Source of the DNA: Colidextribacter sp. OB.20
GTDB lineage: Bacteria > Bacillota > Clostridia > Oscillospirales > Oscillospiraceae
Length of the DNA stretch: 54,493 bases
Reading direction: 5' to 3'
Assembly (NCBI RefSeq): GCF_009911595.1
Contig: NZ_QWKG01000026.1
Location: 1 to 54,493, forward strand
Shown: positions 13,711 through 22,099 of the stretch, piece after piece
Position numbering within the stretch: position 1 is the stretch's first letter
Layout: each line of letters starts with the position of its first letter
Notes under the pieces: generated by a model
Database searches by the model: none
The model's input: the letters and a program-made list of their open reading frames with translations, nothing else
Told to the model about the DNA's origin: nothing
Program-made: the position numbers and the translations under genes

Positions 13711-14538
13711 TCTCTTTACCGCCTGGCAAAGCTGAGCCCCCCGCTGGCTCTGGGGCCTGGACGCGGCGCACAGCGCCAGCCGCTCCAGCTCTGCCGCATC
13801 TCCGCTGACCAGCCACCGGCAGTAGATCAGAGAGGGCTCCGCCCACTCCACATCCTGGGCGTCCCCCCGGTCCACCACCAGAGCATAATACTCGGCGGCC
13901 TTGGGCAGATCGCCCCGGTTCAGGAAATAATCCCCCAAGTCGTTGCAGGGGGCCAGATTTCCGGGGTCCCGCTCCAGGCCCCGGAGAACATAGTCCTCCG
14001 CCTTCCCGGTATCCCCCAGGTCCAGACAGCACAGGCCGGCGAAGGTGTAGCAGGAGGCGGCCTCATGCCGGGAGATGCCCTCCCGGGCCGCCTCCAGGGC
14101 ATCCTCCGTCCGGCCCATATGCCGCAGGAGGACGCACTGGGTGGTGTAGCGGTTGGTCATGTCCTGGCGGGGGGCGGTGCTGTCCCCCAGCCCCTGTAAA
14201 GCCCTGAGGCAGCTCTCCCACAGCCGTTGGCGCTGGGCCGGCTCCATGGGGTCCAGCACCTGGGTGAGGAAGGCCACAAACCGGCACACCGTCTCCTCCC
14301 CCGCCCGGTCCAGCAAGGCTTTGTCCTCCAGCCAGCGCTCCGCCAGGTCCATGCGGGACAGGTCCCGGGTCTGGACGGCGGTCCGGGCAAAGCTCTCCAG
14401 GGCCTCGGCGGTCTCCCCCTGCTCCATCAGGGCCACCGGTTCATCCCAGGGGCTCTTGGGGTCGGGCTGGGCCTTGGCCCTTGAGGCGCCGGAGGCTCCG
14501 TTGTCCTGGCTGCCCTTCTTTTTTAAAAAATTAAACAT
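13705..14538 (-). CDS. TPR-like repeat protein of unknown function
   Basis: A 277-residue soluble protein. After a short basic start (MFNFLKKKGSQDNG) it is built of alanine-rich helical pairs with tetratricopeptide spacing, for example GRTEDALEAAREGISR and TGKAEDYVLRGLERDPGN. I choose ATG 14538, eight bases after AAGGAGG; upstream in-frame codons overlap the previous gene. It follows the CpXC gene by 13 bases, so the two form an operon. TPR folds mediate protein contacts; the partner is unknown. No signal peptide is seen. Confidence 0.7.
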   Translation of the reverse strand: MFNFLKKKGSQDNGASGASRAKAQPDPKSPWDEPVALMEQGETAEALESFARTAVQTRDLSRMDLAERWLEDKALLDRAGEETVCRFVAFLTQVLDPMEPAQRQRLWESCLRALQGLGDSTAPRQDMTNRYTTQCVLLRHMGRTEDALEAAREGISRHEAASCYTFAGLCCLDLGDTGKAEDYVLRGLERDPGNLAPCNDLGDYFLNRGDLPKAAEYYALVVDRGDAQDVEWAEPSLIYCRWLVSGDAAELERLALCAASRPQSQRGAQLCQAVKRK

Positions 14539-14551
14539 CCTCGTCTCCTCC

Positions 14552-15301
14552 TTACCCCTGCTGCGCCCGGTTGTGACAGTCAATCGCCCAGTTCAGGTCG
14601 TACAGGTGGAACCTCCCGTCGTCAGGAGGGAGCTCCAGCTTCTCCAGCATCCCCTGGCACATCTGAAAGACCACCTGATTTACCCCGGTGCGGACCACCT
14701 TCCGGTTGGTCAGATGGACGTCATACCAGTAGATGGGCTGGCCGTACTCCGGCGTTTCATCCGGGCCAATGGCGGCGTAGAGAACGGCGTGGAGGGGCTC
14801 CTCCTCCGGATCGGGGGTGGACACCCCCTGGAAAAAGCCGTTCCAGACCACCTCTCCATGGGACTGGAGCTGGCCGATAATCAGGGGCTTGACCAGCTGG
14901 AGGGTCCGGTCGTCCAATCCCATATCCTTGGCCCGGACCGCCTCCTGCATAGCGTAGAAGCTGCCAGCCACCCTGTGAGTCATCCCGGGCTGAGACAGCC
15001 CCTCCAGGCTTCGGTTCATGGCCTGGACGGCCTCCTCCCCGGCGGAGGATTCGATGCCGGGGACCAGGGAGATGCCCAGCCTGGCCTCAGGGTCATAGTA
15101 CCAGCAGGGCCAGGCGGTGTCCGCCTCCAGGCCGCATTTGGGGCAGCGCCACTGAAAGAACTCCCCCTTCAGCAACAGCTCCTTCCCCTCCGGACTTCGG
15201 GTCAGGTCCAGACCGTGGTACTCCTCCAGCTGGCTGAGGGTGCCGCACTGCATACATTTGCTCCAGCTGTGCCGGATCAGGCCGGGAATTTTTTCCTCCA
15301 T
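14552..15301 (-). CDS. CpXC-domain protein
   Basis: A 249-residue protein whose N-terminal part carries two zinc-type knuckles, CMQCG (Cys16, Cys19) and CPKCG (Cys53, Cys56). The latter is followed by a segment ending WYYDPEARLGISLVPG, as in CpXC proteins. The C-terminal part is not recognised. GGAGG lies eight bases before ATG 15301; an in-frame TTG further upstream is unlikely. It leads a two-gene operon with the TPR-like gene just downstream of the fla/che operon terminator. The function of CpXC proteins is not established. Confidence 0.75.
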   Translation of the reverse strand: MEEKIPGLIRHSWSKCMQCGTLSQLEEYHGLDLTRSPEGKELLLKGEFFQWRCPKCGLEADTAWPCWYYDPEARLGISLVPGIESSAGEEAVQAMNRSLEGLSQPGMTHRVAGSFYAMQEAVRAKDMGLDDRTLQLVKPLIIGQLQSHGEVVWNGFFQGVSTPDPEEEPLHAVLYAAIGPDETPEYGQPIYWYDVHLTNRKVVRTGVNQVVFQMCQGMLEKLELPPDDGRFHLYDLNWAIDCHNRAQQG

Positions 15302-15335
15302 ACAGATAACCTCCAAATCCTGTGTTTAATCCAAA

Positions 15336-15374
15336 AGCCCCCTGACGCAGGTCTGTCGTCTGCGTCAGGGGGCT
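15336..15374 (-). terminator. Terminator of the fla/che operon
   Basis: AGCCCCCTGACGCAG and its exact reverse complement (15360-15374) enclose a 9-base loop; TTTTGG follows on the minus strand. It lies ten bases after the cheV stop codon and ends the flagellar transcript. Confidence 0.85.
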
Positions 15375-15383
15375 GGCGTTCCT

Positions 15384-16301
15384 TTACTTCTTGCCCAGCA
15401 GATGGTCCATCACGTCCACCAGGTGGCCAATCTCCGGCTTGCTCATCTGCTCATCCGCGCCCAGCTGACGGCCCTTAATCCGCATCTCCTCACTAATCAG
15501 AGAGGAGAAGATAATCAGCGGAATCTCCCGGAAGCGGGCATTGCTCTTGACCAGCTTGGTGAGGCGGTGTCCGTCCATCTGCGGCATCTCGATATCGGTG
15601 ATAATCAGCGCCACCTGATCCGACAGCTTGCCGCCCTGGGGCAGGGCGTTCAGCGCGTCCCACATCTCCTGACCGTTGGGGAACAGGCGCAGATTGACAT
15701 AGCCCGCCTTATGCAGGCAGTCCTCAATCATTTTGGACAGGAGAATGGAGTCCTCCGCCACCCAGATGGGCTCATTGCTTCGGTCCCGGGGGCCCATCTT
15801 GTCGATCTCATTCAGCTGAATGGTAGTCTCCGGGGCAATCTCCGCCACAATGCGCTCAAAATCCAGAATGGTCACCAAATCCTTGCCGCACTGGGCAATG
15901 CCGGTGGCCACACCCTCAGAGCCGCCGGAGACCGTCTTGTCCGGCTTGTGGATATCAGTCCAGGAGATACGGTTGATGCCCACCACAGTGTGGACCCGGA
16001 AGGCAATGTACATCTTGTTGAAGTTGGTGACAATAAACAGGTCCTTGTCCAGCTTCTCGCTGTCCACCCCGCTGAGGTACTTGGGCAGATCCACCACGGT
16101 GATGACAATATCTCTGGGCTTGAAAATGCCCTCCACCGCAGGATGCGTATGGGGCATCGCCTTCACCGGAGCGGACATAATGATCTCCCGCACCTTGGCC
16201 ACATTGATGCCATACAGGTTGTTGTCAATGGTAAACTCCATGATCTCGATCTCATTGGTGCCGGATTCCAATAGGATACCGCTGTTATGTACCTCTGCCA
16301 T
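15384..16301 (-). CDS. cheV: CheV, CheW-receiver coupling protein
   Basis: A 305-residue fusion of a CheW-like coupling domain (about 20-165) and a C-terminal receiver domain (about 180-303) with the phosphoacceptor Asp in LIITDIEMPQMDG. CheV links chemoreceptors to CheA and tunes signalling through receiver phosphorylation. I use ATG 16301, eight bases after GAGGAG. It is the last gene of the operon. No cheA, cheW or receptor gene is in the window, so its partners must be encoded elsewhere. Confidence 0.92.
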   Translation of the reverse strand: MAEVHNSGILLESGTNEIEIMEFTIDNNLYGINVAKVREIIMSAPVKAMPHTHPAVEGIFKPRDIVITVVDLPKYLSGVDSEKLDKDLFIVTNFNKMYIAFRVHTVVGINRISWTDIHKPDKTVSGGSEGVATGIAQCGKDLVTILDFERIVAEIAPETTIQLNEIDKMGPRDRSNEPIWVAEDSILLSKMIEDCLHKAGYVNLRLFPNGQEMWDALNALPQGGKLSDQVALIITDIEMPQMDGHRLTKLVKSNARFREIPLIIFSSLISEEMRIKGRQLGADEQMSKPEIGHLVDVMDHLLGKK

Positions 16302-16354
16302 TACTGACACTCCTCACTCTATTTAGGATGCGCCCGCCGCGCTTCGGGTCTGTC

Positions 16355-16840
16355 TTAAAAAATGATGTCCTTCACTCCATAGGACCGGATACATCCCTGA
16401 CCGGAGACCACGTCGAAGAGCAGAGTCCGGGCGACTGTTCCTCCGGTGTACTCTCCAACCAGGCGGATGTTTTCCCGCTTCAGGATGGTATGGACGCTCT
16501 CAATGTTCCGCTGACCTATGTTGCCCAGGCCGCTGCTGCCCGAAACCTCAAACATTTTGGCCCCGCCGGCAATCTTCACGGTCATCCTGGCGCGGGAGGC
16601 GCCCTGGGCCTCCAGCTGCTTCAGCGTCTCCTTAATTCCGGTGTCCGCGTATTTCATCGGATGGGTCCGCCCCGTTTCCAGGTTAAGCGGCAGCATAATA
16701 TGGAGCAGAGCCCCCAGCCGCAGGCGAGGGTCGTGGAAACAGAGACCTATGCAGGACCCTAACGCGTAGGTCACCAGAATGCCATCCCCCTTGGCAATCT
16801 TCATATCAGCGATACCTACTGTTATTTTTTTTTCACTCAT
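16355..16840 (-). CDS. cheD: CheD, chemoreceptor glutamine deamidase
   Basis: A 161-residue enzyme. The catalytic triad is visible: Cys in LGSCIGLCFHD (about residue 30), His in LLHIMLP (about 47) and Thr in LVTYALGS (about 24). CheD deamidates receptor glutamines and binds CheC, stimulating its CheY-P phosphatase activity. The ATG at 16840 overlaps the end of cheC, as is usual for this pair; a GTG one codon earlier is an alternative. The C-terminus carries the TGGTVARTLLFDV-like segment typical of the family. Confidence 0.92.
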   Translation of the reverse strand: MSEKKITVGIADMKIAKGDGILVTYALGSCIGLCFHDPRLRLGALLHIMLPLNLETGRTHPMKYADTGIKETLKQLEAQGASRARMTVKIAGGAKMFEVSGSSGLGNIGQRNIESVHTILKRENIRLVGEYTGGTVARTLLFDVVSGQGCIRSYGVKDIIF

Positions 16841-17456
16841 CACTAACGCCCAGCTTCCTTAGCAAGAAATCCAAAGAGCGCAGGTCTGGAGACAAAATAA
16901 CGTGACAGGGGACCTGCTTGCCCTCACAGACAAAATTTCCCCCGATGGCCATCAAATAATCGGACATGCCGCCGTACTCGGCCATCGGCACAGTCAGGAT
17001 GGCGCCCTGCATGTCCACCGCAAAGGCGGGAACCGTCAGCTTGATGCTCAGGTCCGCAAGGCCGGATATGGCGTTGATAAAGGTAGAGATCATGATATTG
17101 CCGATCTCGATCATGGCGGACCGCTCCAGTTCGCCCAAGGCGTCGTAGCTGGCGATGCTGGTGCCCAGCATGGTCTCCAGAACCACGTTGACCAGCTCCA
17201 GCTTCTGGACGGACAACATAATGCCGCCCACGTCGCCGCTCATCTTCACCAGTACCCCGGCGGTGACCTCCTCCGGACCGCCGATCCACTCGATAGCCTC
17301 ATTATACCCCATGATGCGTACTTCTGGCAAGGTAATTCTTACCTCTTTATTCAGCATCTGAGAAAGGGCGGTGGCCGCGTTCCCGGTGCCGATGCTGCCG
17401 ATCTCCCGCAGAGTGTCAATCTCCAGGGAGGTCAACTGATCATAATTCTTTATCAT
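16833..17456 (-). CDS. cheC: CheC, CheY-P phosphatase
   Basis: A 207-residue CheC with two pseudo-symmetric halves. Active sites of this family follow D/S-xxx-E-xx-N-x22-P. The second site is intact: Ser113, Glu117, Asn120, Pro143. The first is altered: Asp14, Glu18 and Pro44 are present, but residue 21 is Ser instead of the catalytic Asn. It would dephosphorylate CheY-P through the second site, helped by CheD, whose gene overlaps. With FliY also in the operon, CheY-P removal may be shared between the two proteins. Confidence 0.92.
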   Translation of the reverse strand: MIKNYDQLTSLEIDTLREIGSIGTGNAATALSQMLNKEVRITLPEVRIMGYNEAIEWIGGPEEVTAGVLVKMSGDVGGIMLSVQKLELVNVVLETMLGTSIASYDALGELERSAMIEIGNIMISTFINAISGLADLSIKLTVPAFAVDMQGAILTVPMAEYGGMSDYLMAIGGNFVCEGKQVPCHVILSPDLRSLDFLLRKLGVSDE

Positions 17457-17476
17457 ACCCTCGCGCTCCCTTTCAG

Positions 17477-18283
17477 TTAATTGGGCAGGCCGTTGATTGT
17501 CTGCTCGATCTCGTCAGAAACCTGGACCATCCGCAGCGCGTAGCTGTAGGCCCGCTGGGACTCGATCACCTTGATAAACTCCTGGGAGAGGTCCACGTTG
17601 GACAGCTCCAGGAATTTGTTTATGACCTTTCCGGTGCCCAAGTACAGATCGCCGTTTTTCTCGATGGGCAGGAACCGCCCGCTGTCGGCGTGGAGCATCC
17701 CGTCGTAAACCAGATAGTCATAGACGCCAATATCCAGCTCAGCATCCTGATTGTCGGGGTCGATGATGATAAAGTTGCCCATGCTGTCCAGCACGCAACG
17801 GCCCTCGTTGTCGCTGAGCCGCCACTCCTCGGTGTTCTCCGGCACAATCTCCTCCCCGGTATCCGGGTCGATCTCCGGCGGAAGCTCCTCTCCGGTGTCC
17901 GGGTCGGTCTCCGGCTCCGGCGGGACCTCAAACCGGGCCATCACAAAGGCGCCGTCCCGGGTGAAGGAGATCTCGCCGCTGGCGGGGTCATACAGGGCGA
18001 AGAACCCGTCGCCCTCAATGGCATAGTCAAAGCGGCGGCCCGTCTCAACATAGCCGTTGCTGCTCAGAAAATCCACGCTGGCCTTGGCCATCTTGGTGCC
18101 GGAGCCCTTGGGCAGCTGCTCCTCGTCAATGCCCAGCACATTGCCATACATCAGGTGGTGGAAGGTAGCCCGCTCCGCCTTGAAGCCGTAGTTATTCACA
18201 TTGGCAATGTTGTTAGCCTGGACGTTCATGCGCTGGTTCTGCATGTACGCGCCCACAGCGCCGGTGAAAAAGGACATATTCAT
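17477..18283 (-). CDS. flgG: Flagellar rod/hook-basal body protein, FlgG/FlgF type
   Basis: A 268-residue axial protein. It has the N-terminal Flg_bb_rod signature (QNQRMNVQANNIANVNNYGF), the central YAIEGDGFFAL strand and the C-terminal helix LSNVDLSQEFIKVIESQRAYSYALRMVQ. It forms part of the rod, distal or proximal. Between residues about 115 and 155 it has an unusual acidic Pro-rich insertion with DPDTGEE twice (127-133, 139-145), absent from typical FlgG. It is one of two rod-type genes in tandem. Assignment of FlgF versus FlgG between them is uncertain. Confidence 0.8.
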   Translation of the reverse strand: MNMSFFTGAVGAYMQNQRMNVQANNIANVNNYGFKAERATFHHLMYGNVLGIDEEQLPKGSGTKMAKASVDFLSSNGYVETGRRFDYAIEGDGFFALYDPASGEISFTRDGAFVMARFEVPPEPETDPDTGEELPPEIDPDTGEEIVPENTEEWRLSDNEGRCVLDSMGNFIIIDPDNQDAELDIGVYDYLVYDGMLHADSGRFLPIEKNGDLYLGTGKVINKFLELSNVDLSQEFIKVIESQRAYSYALRMVQVSDEIEQTINGLPN

Positions 18284-18315
18284 TTCCGCTCACGCCTCTC
18301 TTTCTGGAAGGGTCC

Positions 18316-19071
18316 TTACATCTGGCCGATATTGTTGACACCCTTCTGAATCACCTGGTCATAGATCTTGCTCATCTGGGCGGCGCTCTGGAGGGCCCGC
18401 TGGGTGGACATCATCTCCACCATCTCCTTGACCAGGTCCACGTTGGACCGCTCCACCCACTTGTTGTAAACGACGGCCTCCTCGTTAATCTGGGCGCCCT
18501 CGCCGATAAACAGGCCGTAGGGGTTGCGCTCCAGGGCCTGGTTGTCCTCAAACTGATAGACACCCAGGGTGCCCAGATAGCCGCCGTCCTTGTTGTACAG
18601 GTTGCCATGGCTGTCTGCATCCAGCTTGTCGGTGGGCAGCTGGATGGGGTTGCCCTCCTGGTCCAGCACCCGGCCCAGCTCAGACAGGCACAGATAGCCC
18701 TCGTTATCCAGGGTGAAGCTGCCCGCCCGGGTGTACGCGATGCTGTCATCCGCCATCTGAATGGAGAAGAAGCCCTCGCCTATGATGGCGAAGTCCAGGG
18801 GCAGGTTGGTCTCCTCCGGGGCCCCCTGGGTAAAGTCGGTATACAGGTGGTCGGGGGCCAGGATGTGGCTCTGATAGGTCTCCATGGTCTGGTAGGGCGA
18901 CTTGATCTTGTTGCCGATGCGGGACACCATCACCTCGTCGAAGGTCCGGTCGGTGTACTGCTCCGCCTTATAGCCGGCGGTGGAGATGTTGGTCATATTG
19001 TTGGCGATGACGTCCATTCGCCGCCCCTGAGACAGCATCCCGGAGGTCAGGTTATAAAAGCCTCTCACCAT
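18316..19071 (-). CDS. flgF: Flagellar rod protein, FlgF/FlgG type
   Basis: A 251-residue rod-family protein of normal length. It starts MVRGFYNLTSGMLSQGRRM with the NNMTNISTAGYK rod signature, contains FAIIGEGFFSIQ, and ends with the helix RSNVDLVKEMVEMMSTQRAL. GAGGAG precedes the ATG. It follows fliA in the operon, as in clostridial fla/che clusters where flgF and flgG-like genes sit after the sigma factor. Exported without a cleaved signal through the flagellar gate. Which of the two genes is distal rod cannot be settled here. Confidence 0.8.
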   Translation of the reverse strand: MVRGFYNLTSGMLSQGRRMDVIANNMTNISTAGYKAEQYTDRTFDEVMVSRIGNKIKSPYQTMETYQSHILAPDHLYTDFTQGAPEETNLPLDFAIIGEGFFSIQMADDSIAYTRAGSFTLDNEGYLCLSELGRVLDQEGNPIQLPTDKLDADSHGNLYNKDGGYLGTLGVYQFEDNQALERNPYGLFIGEGAQINEEAVVYNKWVERSNVDLVKEMVEMMSTQRALQSAAQMSKIYDQVIQKGVNNIGQM

Positions 19072-19099
19072 AGCGCAAAACTCCTCTCGTCTTCCCCGC

Positions 19100-19921
19100 T
19101 CACTTGGAGCCGGTCATATACTGATTCATATAGAGCTTCAGCTTCTGGATGGCCCGGGAGTGGAGCTGAGAGATACGGGGCTCGCTAACCTCCATTACCT
19201 GGGCAATTTCCTTCATGCTGAGGTTTTTCTGGTAGTAGAGAGAGATGACCATCTGTTCATTCTCCCGCAGGGACTCAATTCCCTTGGTCAGGGTCTCCAG
19301 CAGCTCCTGGCGGAGCATAGAGTCCTCCGGGCGGCTGTCCTGACTGCCGTCAGGCAGCTCGGCTCCGCCGTTCTCCTCCCGGTCCTCAAAGATGGCGTCC
19401 AGAGACAGGACGTTGCACATGGAGGAGTTTGCCAGGTCCTCCTGATACTGGTCCTGGCTGATGCCCAGCCGCTCAGCCATCTCCCGGTCGGTAGGGTAGC
19501 GCCCCAGCTCGGAAAACAGCTCGCCGCTGACCCGGTCAATGTCCCGGGCTCTGCGCCGGACACTGCGGGGCACCCAGTCCTGCCGCCGGGCCAGGTCGAT
19601 GACCGCCCCCCGGATGCGCTTGGAGACATAGGTCTCGAACTTGATGCCCTTGGCCGGTTCGAACTTATCCACCGCGCTGGCTAGGGTGAGCAGGCCCTCG
19701 TTGACGATATCGTCCACCTGGGCGAAGCTGGAGTAGACTCCCCGCACCTGAAGGGCGATGGTCTTGACCAGCCCCACATACCGCATGACCAGGGGCCACT
19801 TCAGCTCCTCATTCCCGGTGCGCTTATAGGTCTGGAACAGCTCCTCAGTGGTCAGCTCATCCAGCTCCTTCTGGCTCCAGGTCAGCTTCTCCTGCCCGGC
19901 GGAAGCTGTTCCCCTGCTCAT
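19100..19921 (-). CDS. fliA: Flagellar sigma factor, sigma-D/FliA
   Basis: A 273-residue sigma-70 family protein of the FliA/WhiG class. Region 2 is followed by RGAVIDLARRQDWVPRSVRR, a hallmark of this class, and region 4 contains LSMKEIAQVMEVSEPRISQL. It directs late flagellar genes (flagellin, flgM operon, chemotaxis). The ATG overlaps the flhA stop by four bases, so its synthesis is coupled to the export gate. FlgM, encoded at 47483, is its antagonist. The place usually held by flhF-flhG between flhA and the sigma gene is empty here. Confidence 0.92.
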   Translation of the reverse strand: MSRGTASAGQEKLTWSQKELDELTTEELFQTYKRTGNEELKWPLVMRYVGLVKTIALQVRGVYSSFAQVDDIVNEGLLTLASAVDKFEPAKGIKFETYVSKRIRGAVIDLARRQDWVPRSVRRRARDIDRVSGELFSELGRYPTDREMAERLGISQDQYQEDLANSSMCNVLSLDAIFEDREENGGAELPDGSQDSRPEDSMLRQELLETLTKGIESLRENEQMVISLYYQKNLSMKEIAQVMEVSEPRISQLHSRAIQKLKLYMNQYMTGSK

Positions 19922-22041
19922 ACCGCCGCCGCCCTTCTCTCAGGCCGGGCCGGGGCCGCATTCAGGGCGATGTTGCCCAGGGACTGAATCTGCACGTCGC
20001 TGGTGATCTCATTGAAGGACAGCACATAGACGCTGGGGTAGAACTGGGCCAGCATCCGGCTGAGGTAGACCCGAATGACCTGACTTGTGAGGACAATGGG
20101 GGTCTGTGACAGGTCGTTGAACTTTTTCAGATACTCGGCCAGCTGGTTGACAATGTTCTGCATCAGCTCCGGGCCCATAGCCAGGTAGATGCCCTGCTCG
20201 TTCTTGCTCAGGGAGCTGATGACCCGCTTCTCCACCTCGGCGTCCAGGGTGACCACCCGGAGCTGGCCGTGCTCGCAGAAGCGGCGGGTGATGGTGCGGC
20301 TGAGGGCTACGCGTATGTTCTCGCACACCATGTCCAAGTCCTTGGTGGTCATCAAAGCATCCACCGCCGTCTCCAGAATGGTGCCCAGGTCCCGGATGGG
20401 GACGCCCTCCTTCAGCAGATTCTTCAGGATACGCTCCAGATTGGCGTAGGACAGCACGGCCGGGATGGCCTCCTCCACCAGCTCGGGGGCGGATTTTTTC
20501 AGGTTCTCCACCAGCTGGATGACCTCCGCCCGGCCCAGCAGCTCGTAGGCGTGGCGGCGGACCACCTCGCTCAGGTGGGTCTGCATCACCGACAGGGGGT
20601 CGATGACCGTGTAGCCGTAAATCTCGGCCATCTCCTTGTTCTCCGGCAGAATCCATCGGGAGGGGATGCCGTAGGCGGGCTCGATGGTCTCGATGCCGTC
20701 GATCTCGCCGGCCGGGTTGGAGGGCTCCAGGGCCAGGTAGTAGTCCACCAGAATCTCGCCCCGGGCCACCTCCTCCCCCTTGATCTTCACCACATACTGG
20801 TTGGCACCCAGTGCGGAGGAGTCGTGGAGGCGGATGGAGGGGATGACAAAGCCCATGTCCTGGGCGTACTGCCGGCGGAAGATGACGATCCGGCTGATGA
20901 GCTTGCCGCCGCTGCTCTCGTCCACCAGGGGAATCAGGCTGTATCCGAACTCCATTTCGATGGGGTCTACGGACAGCAGGCCGTACACATTGTTGATATC
21001 CTTATAGTAGTCAGTTTCGCTGGGTGCCTCCGCCATAGCGGCCGCGGCCTCCGCGGTCTCCTGGCTCTGAATCTGCTCAACAGCCTCCTGCCGCTCCAGC
21101 CGGCCGCTCATGAGCCAGCCCAGCGCCGTCAGGGCTACGCCCACCAGCATCAAGGGGAGCGTGGGGGTTCCGGGGATGGCCCCCAAAAGCACCAGCACCA
21201 GTCCGGCCGTGAGGATTGCCCGGGGCTGCCGGGCAAACTGCTTGACCACGTCGGTGTTCAGGCTGCCGTCGGACACCGACCGGGTGACGATCATGCCGGT
21301 GGCGGTGGAGATCATCAGGGCAGGCAGCTGAGAGACCAGGCCGTCGCCGATGGTGGCGATGGAGTAGGTCTGGGCCACGGTGCCCAAATCGCCCACGCCG
21401 TTGATGCTGCCCAGAATGATGCCGCCGATGAGGTTGACGGCGGTGATAATCAGGGACATAATGGCGTCGCCCTTGACAATCTTGGTGGCGCCGTCCATAG
21501 CTCCGTAGAAGTCGGCCTCCTTCTGAATTTTATACCGCCGCTCCCGGGCCTGCTGCTCGTTGATCAGGCCGGAGGACAGGTCGGCATCGATGGCCATCTG
21601 CTTGCCGGGCATAGCGTCCAGGGTGAACCGGGCGGCCACCTCGGCCACGCGCTCGGCGCCCTTGGTGATGACGATAAACTGCACCAGCACGATAATCAGG
21701 AAGATGATGACGCCCAGCACGATGTTGCCCTGGGTAATCATCTGGCCGAAGGTCCGGATCACCGCCGTTCCGATTTCAGTGCTGCCGTCATAGCTCAGGA
21801 TGGACCGGGTGGTGGACACGTTCAGTCCCAGCCGGAACAGGGTGGTAATCAGCAGCAGGGAGGGGAAGATGGAAAACTCCAGCGCCTCAGAGATGGTCAT
21901 GGTAATCATCAGGATCACAATGGAGATGGAGATATTCGCGATAATCAGAATGTCCAGCAGAGCCGGATGCAGGGGGACAATCAGGAACAGGACGATGACC
22001 ACCACAAGAAGGGCTATGCTGTTTTGAAAAAGTCGCCGCAT
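19918..22041 (-). CDS. flhA: Flagellar export gate protein FlhA
   Basis: A 707-residue protein with a membrane half of about eight helices (1-330), including the conserved FHIPEP-like loop region DAMPGKQMAIDADLSSG, and a cytoplasmic half (about 350-700) that receives substrate-chaperone complexes. Length and motif order are standard. AAGGAAAGG precedes the ATG. It follows flhB by 58 bases and is translationally coupled to the sigma-D gene. Confidence 0.95.
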   Translation of the reverse strand: MRRLFQNSIALLVVVIVLFLIVPLHPALLDILIIANISISIVILMITMTISEALEFSIFPSLLLITTLFRLGLNVSTTRSILSYDGSTEIGTAVIRTFGQMITQGNIVLGVIIFLIIVLVQFIVITKGAERVAEVAARFTLDAMPGKQMAIDADLSSGLINEQQARERRYKIQKEADFYGAMDGATKIVKGDAIMSLIITAVNLIGGIILGSINGVGDLGTVAQTYSIATIGDGLVSQLPALMISTATGMIVTRSVSDGSLNTDVVKQFARQPRAILTAGLVLVLLGAIPGTPTLPLMLVGVALTALGWLMSGRLERQEAVEQIQSQETAEAAAAMAEAPSETDYYKDINNVYGLLSVDPIEMEFGYSLIPLVDESSGGKLISRIVIFRRQYAQDMGFVIPSIRLHDSSALGANQYVVKIKGEEVARGEILVDYYLALEPSNPAGEIDGIETIEPAYGIPSRWILPENKEMAEIYGYTVIDPLSVMQTHLSEVVRRHAYELLGRAEVIQLVENLKKSAPELVEEAIPAVLSYANLERILKNLLKEGVPIRDLGTILETAVDALMTTKDLDMVCENIRVALSRTITRRFCEHGQLRVVTLDAEVEKRVISSLSKNEQGIYLAMGPELMQNIVNQLAEYLKKFNDLSQTPIVLTSQVIRVYLSRMLAQFYPSVYVLSFNEITSDVQIQSLGNIALNAAPARPERRAAAV

Positions 22042-22099
22042 GGTGTCATCCTTTCCTTAAATGTTATCAAAACGCCCAAAAGGGGCCTTATACTCGAAT

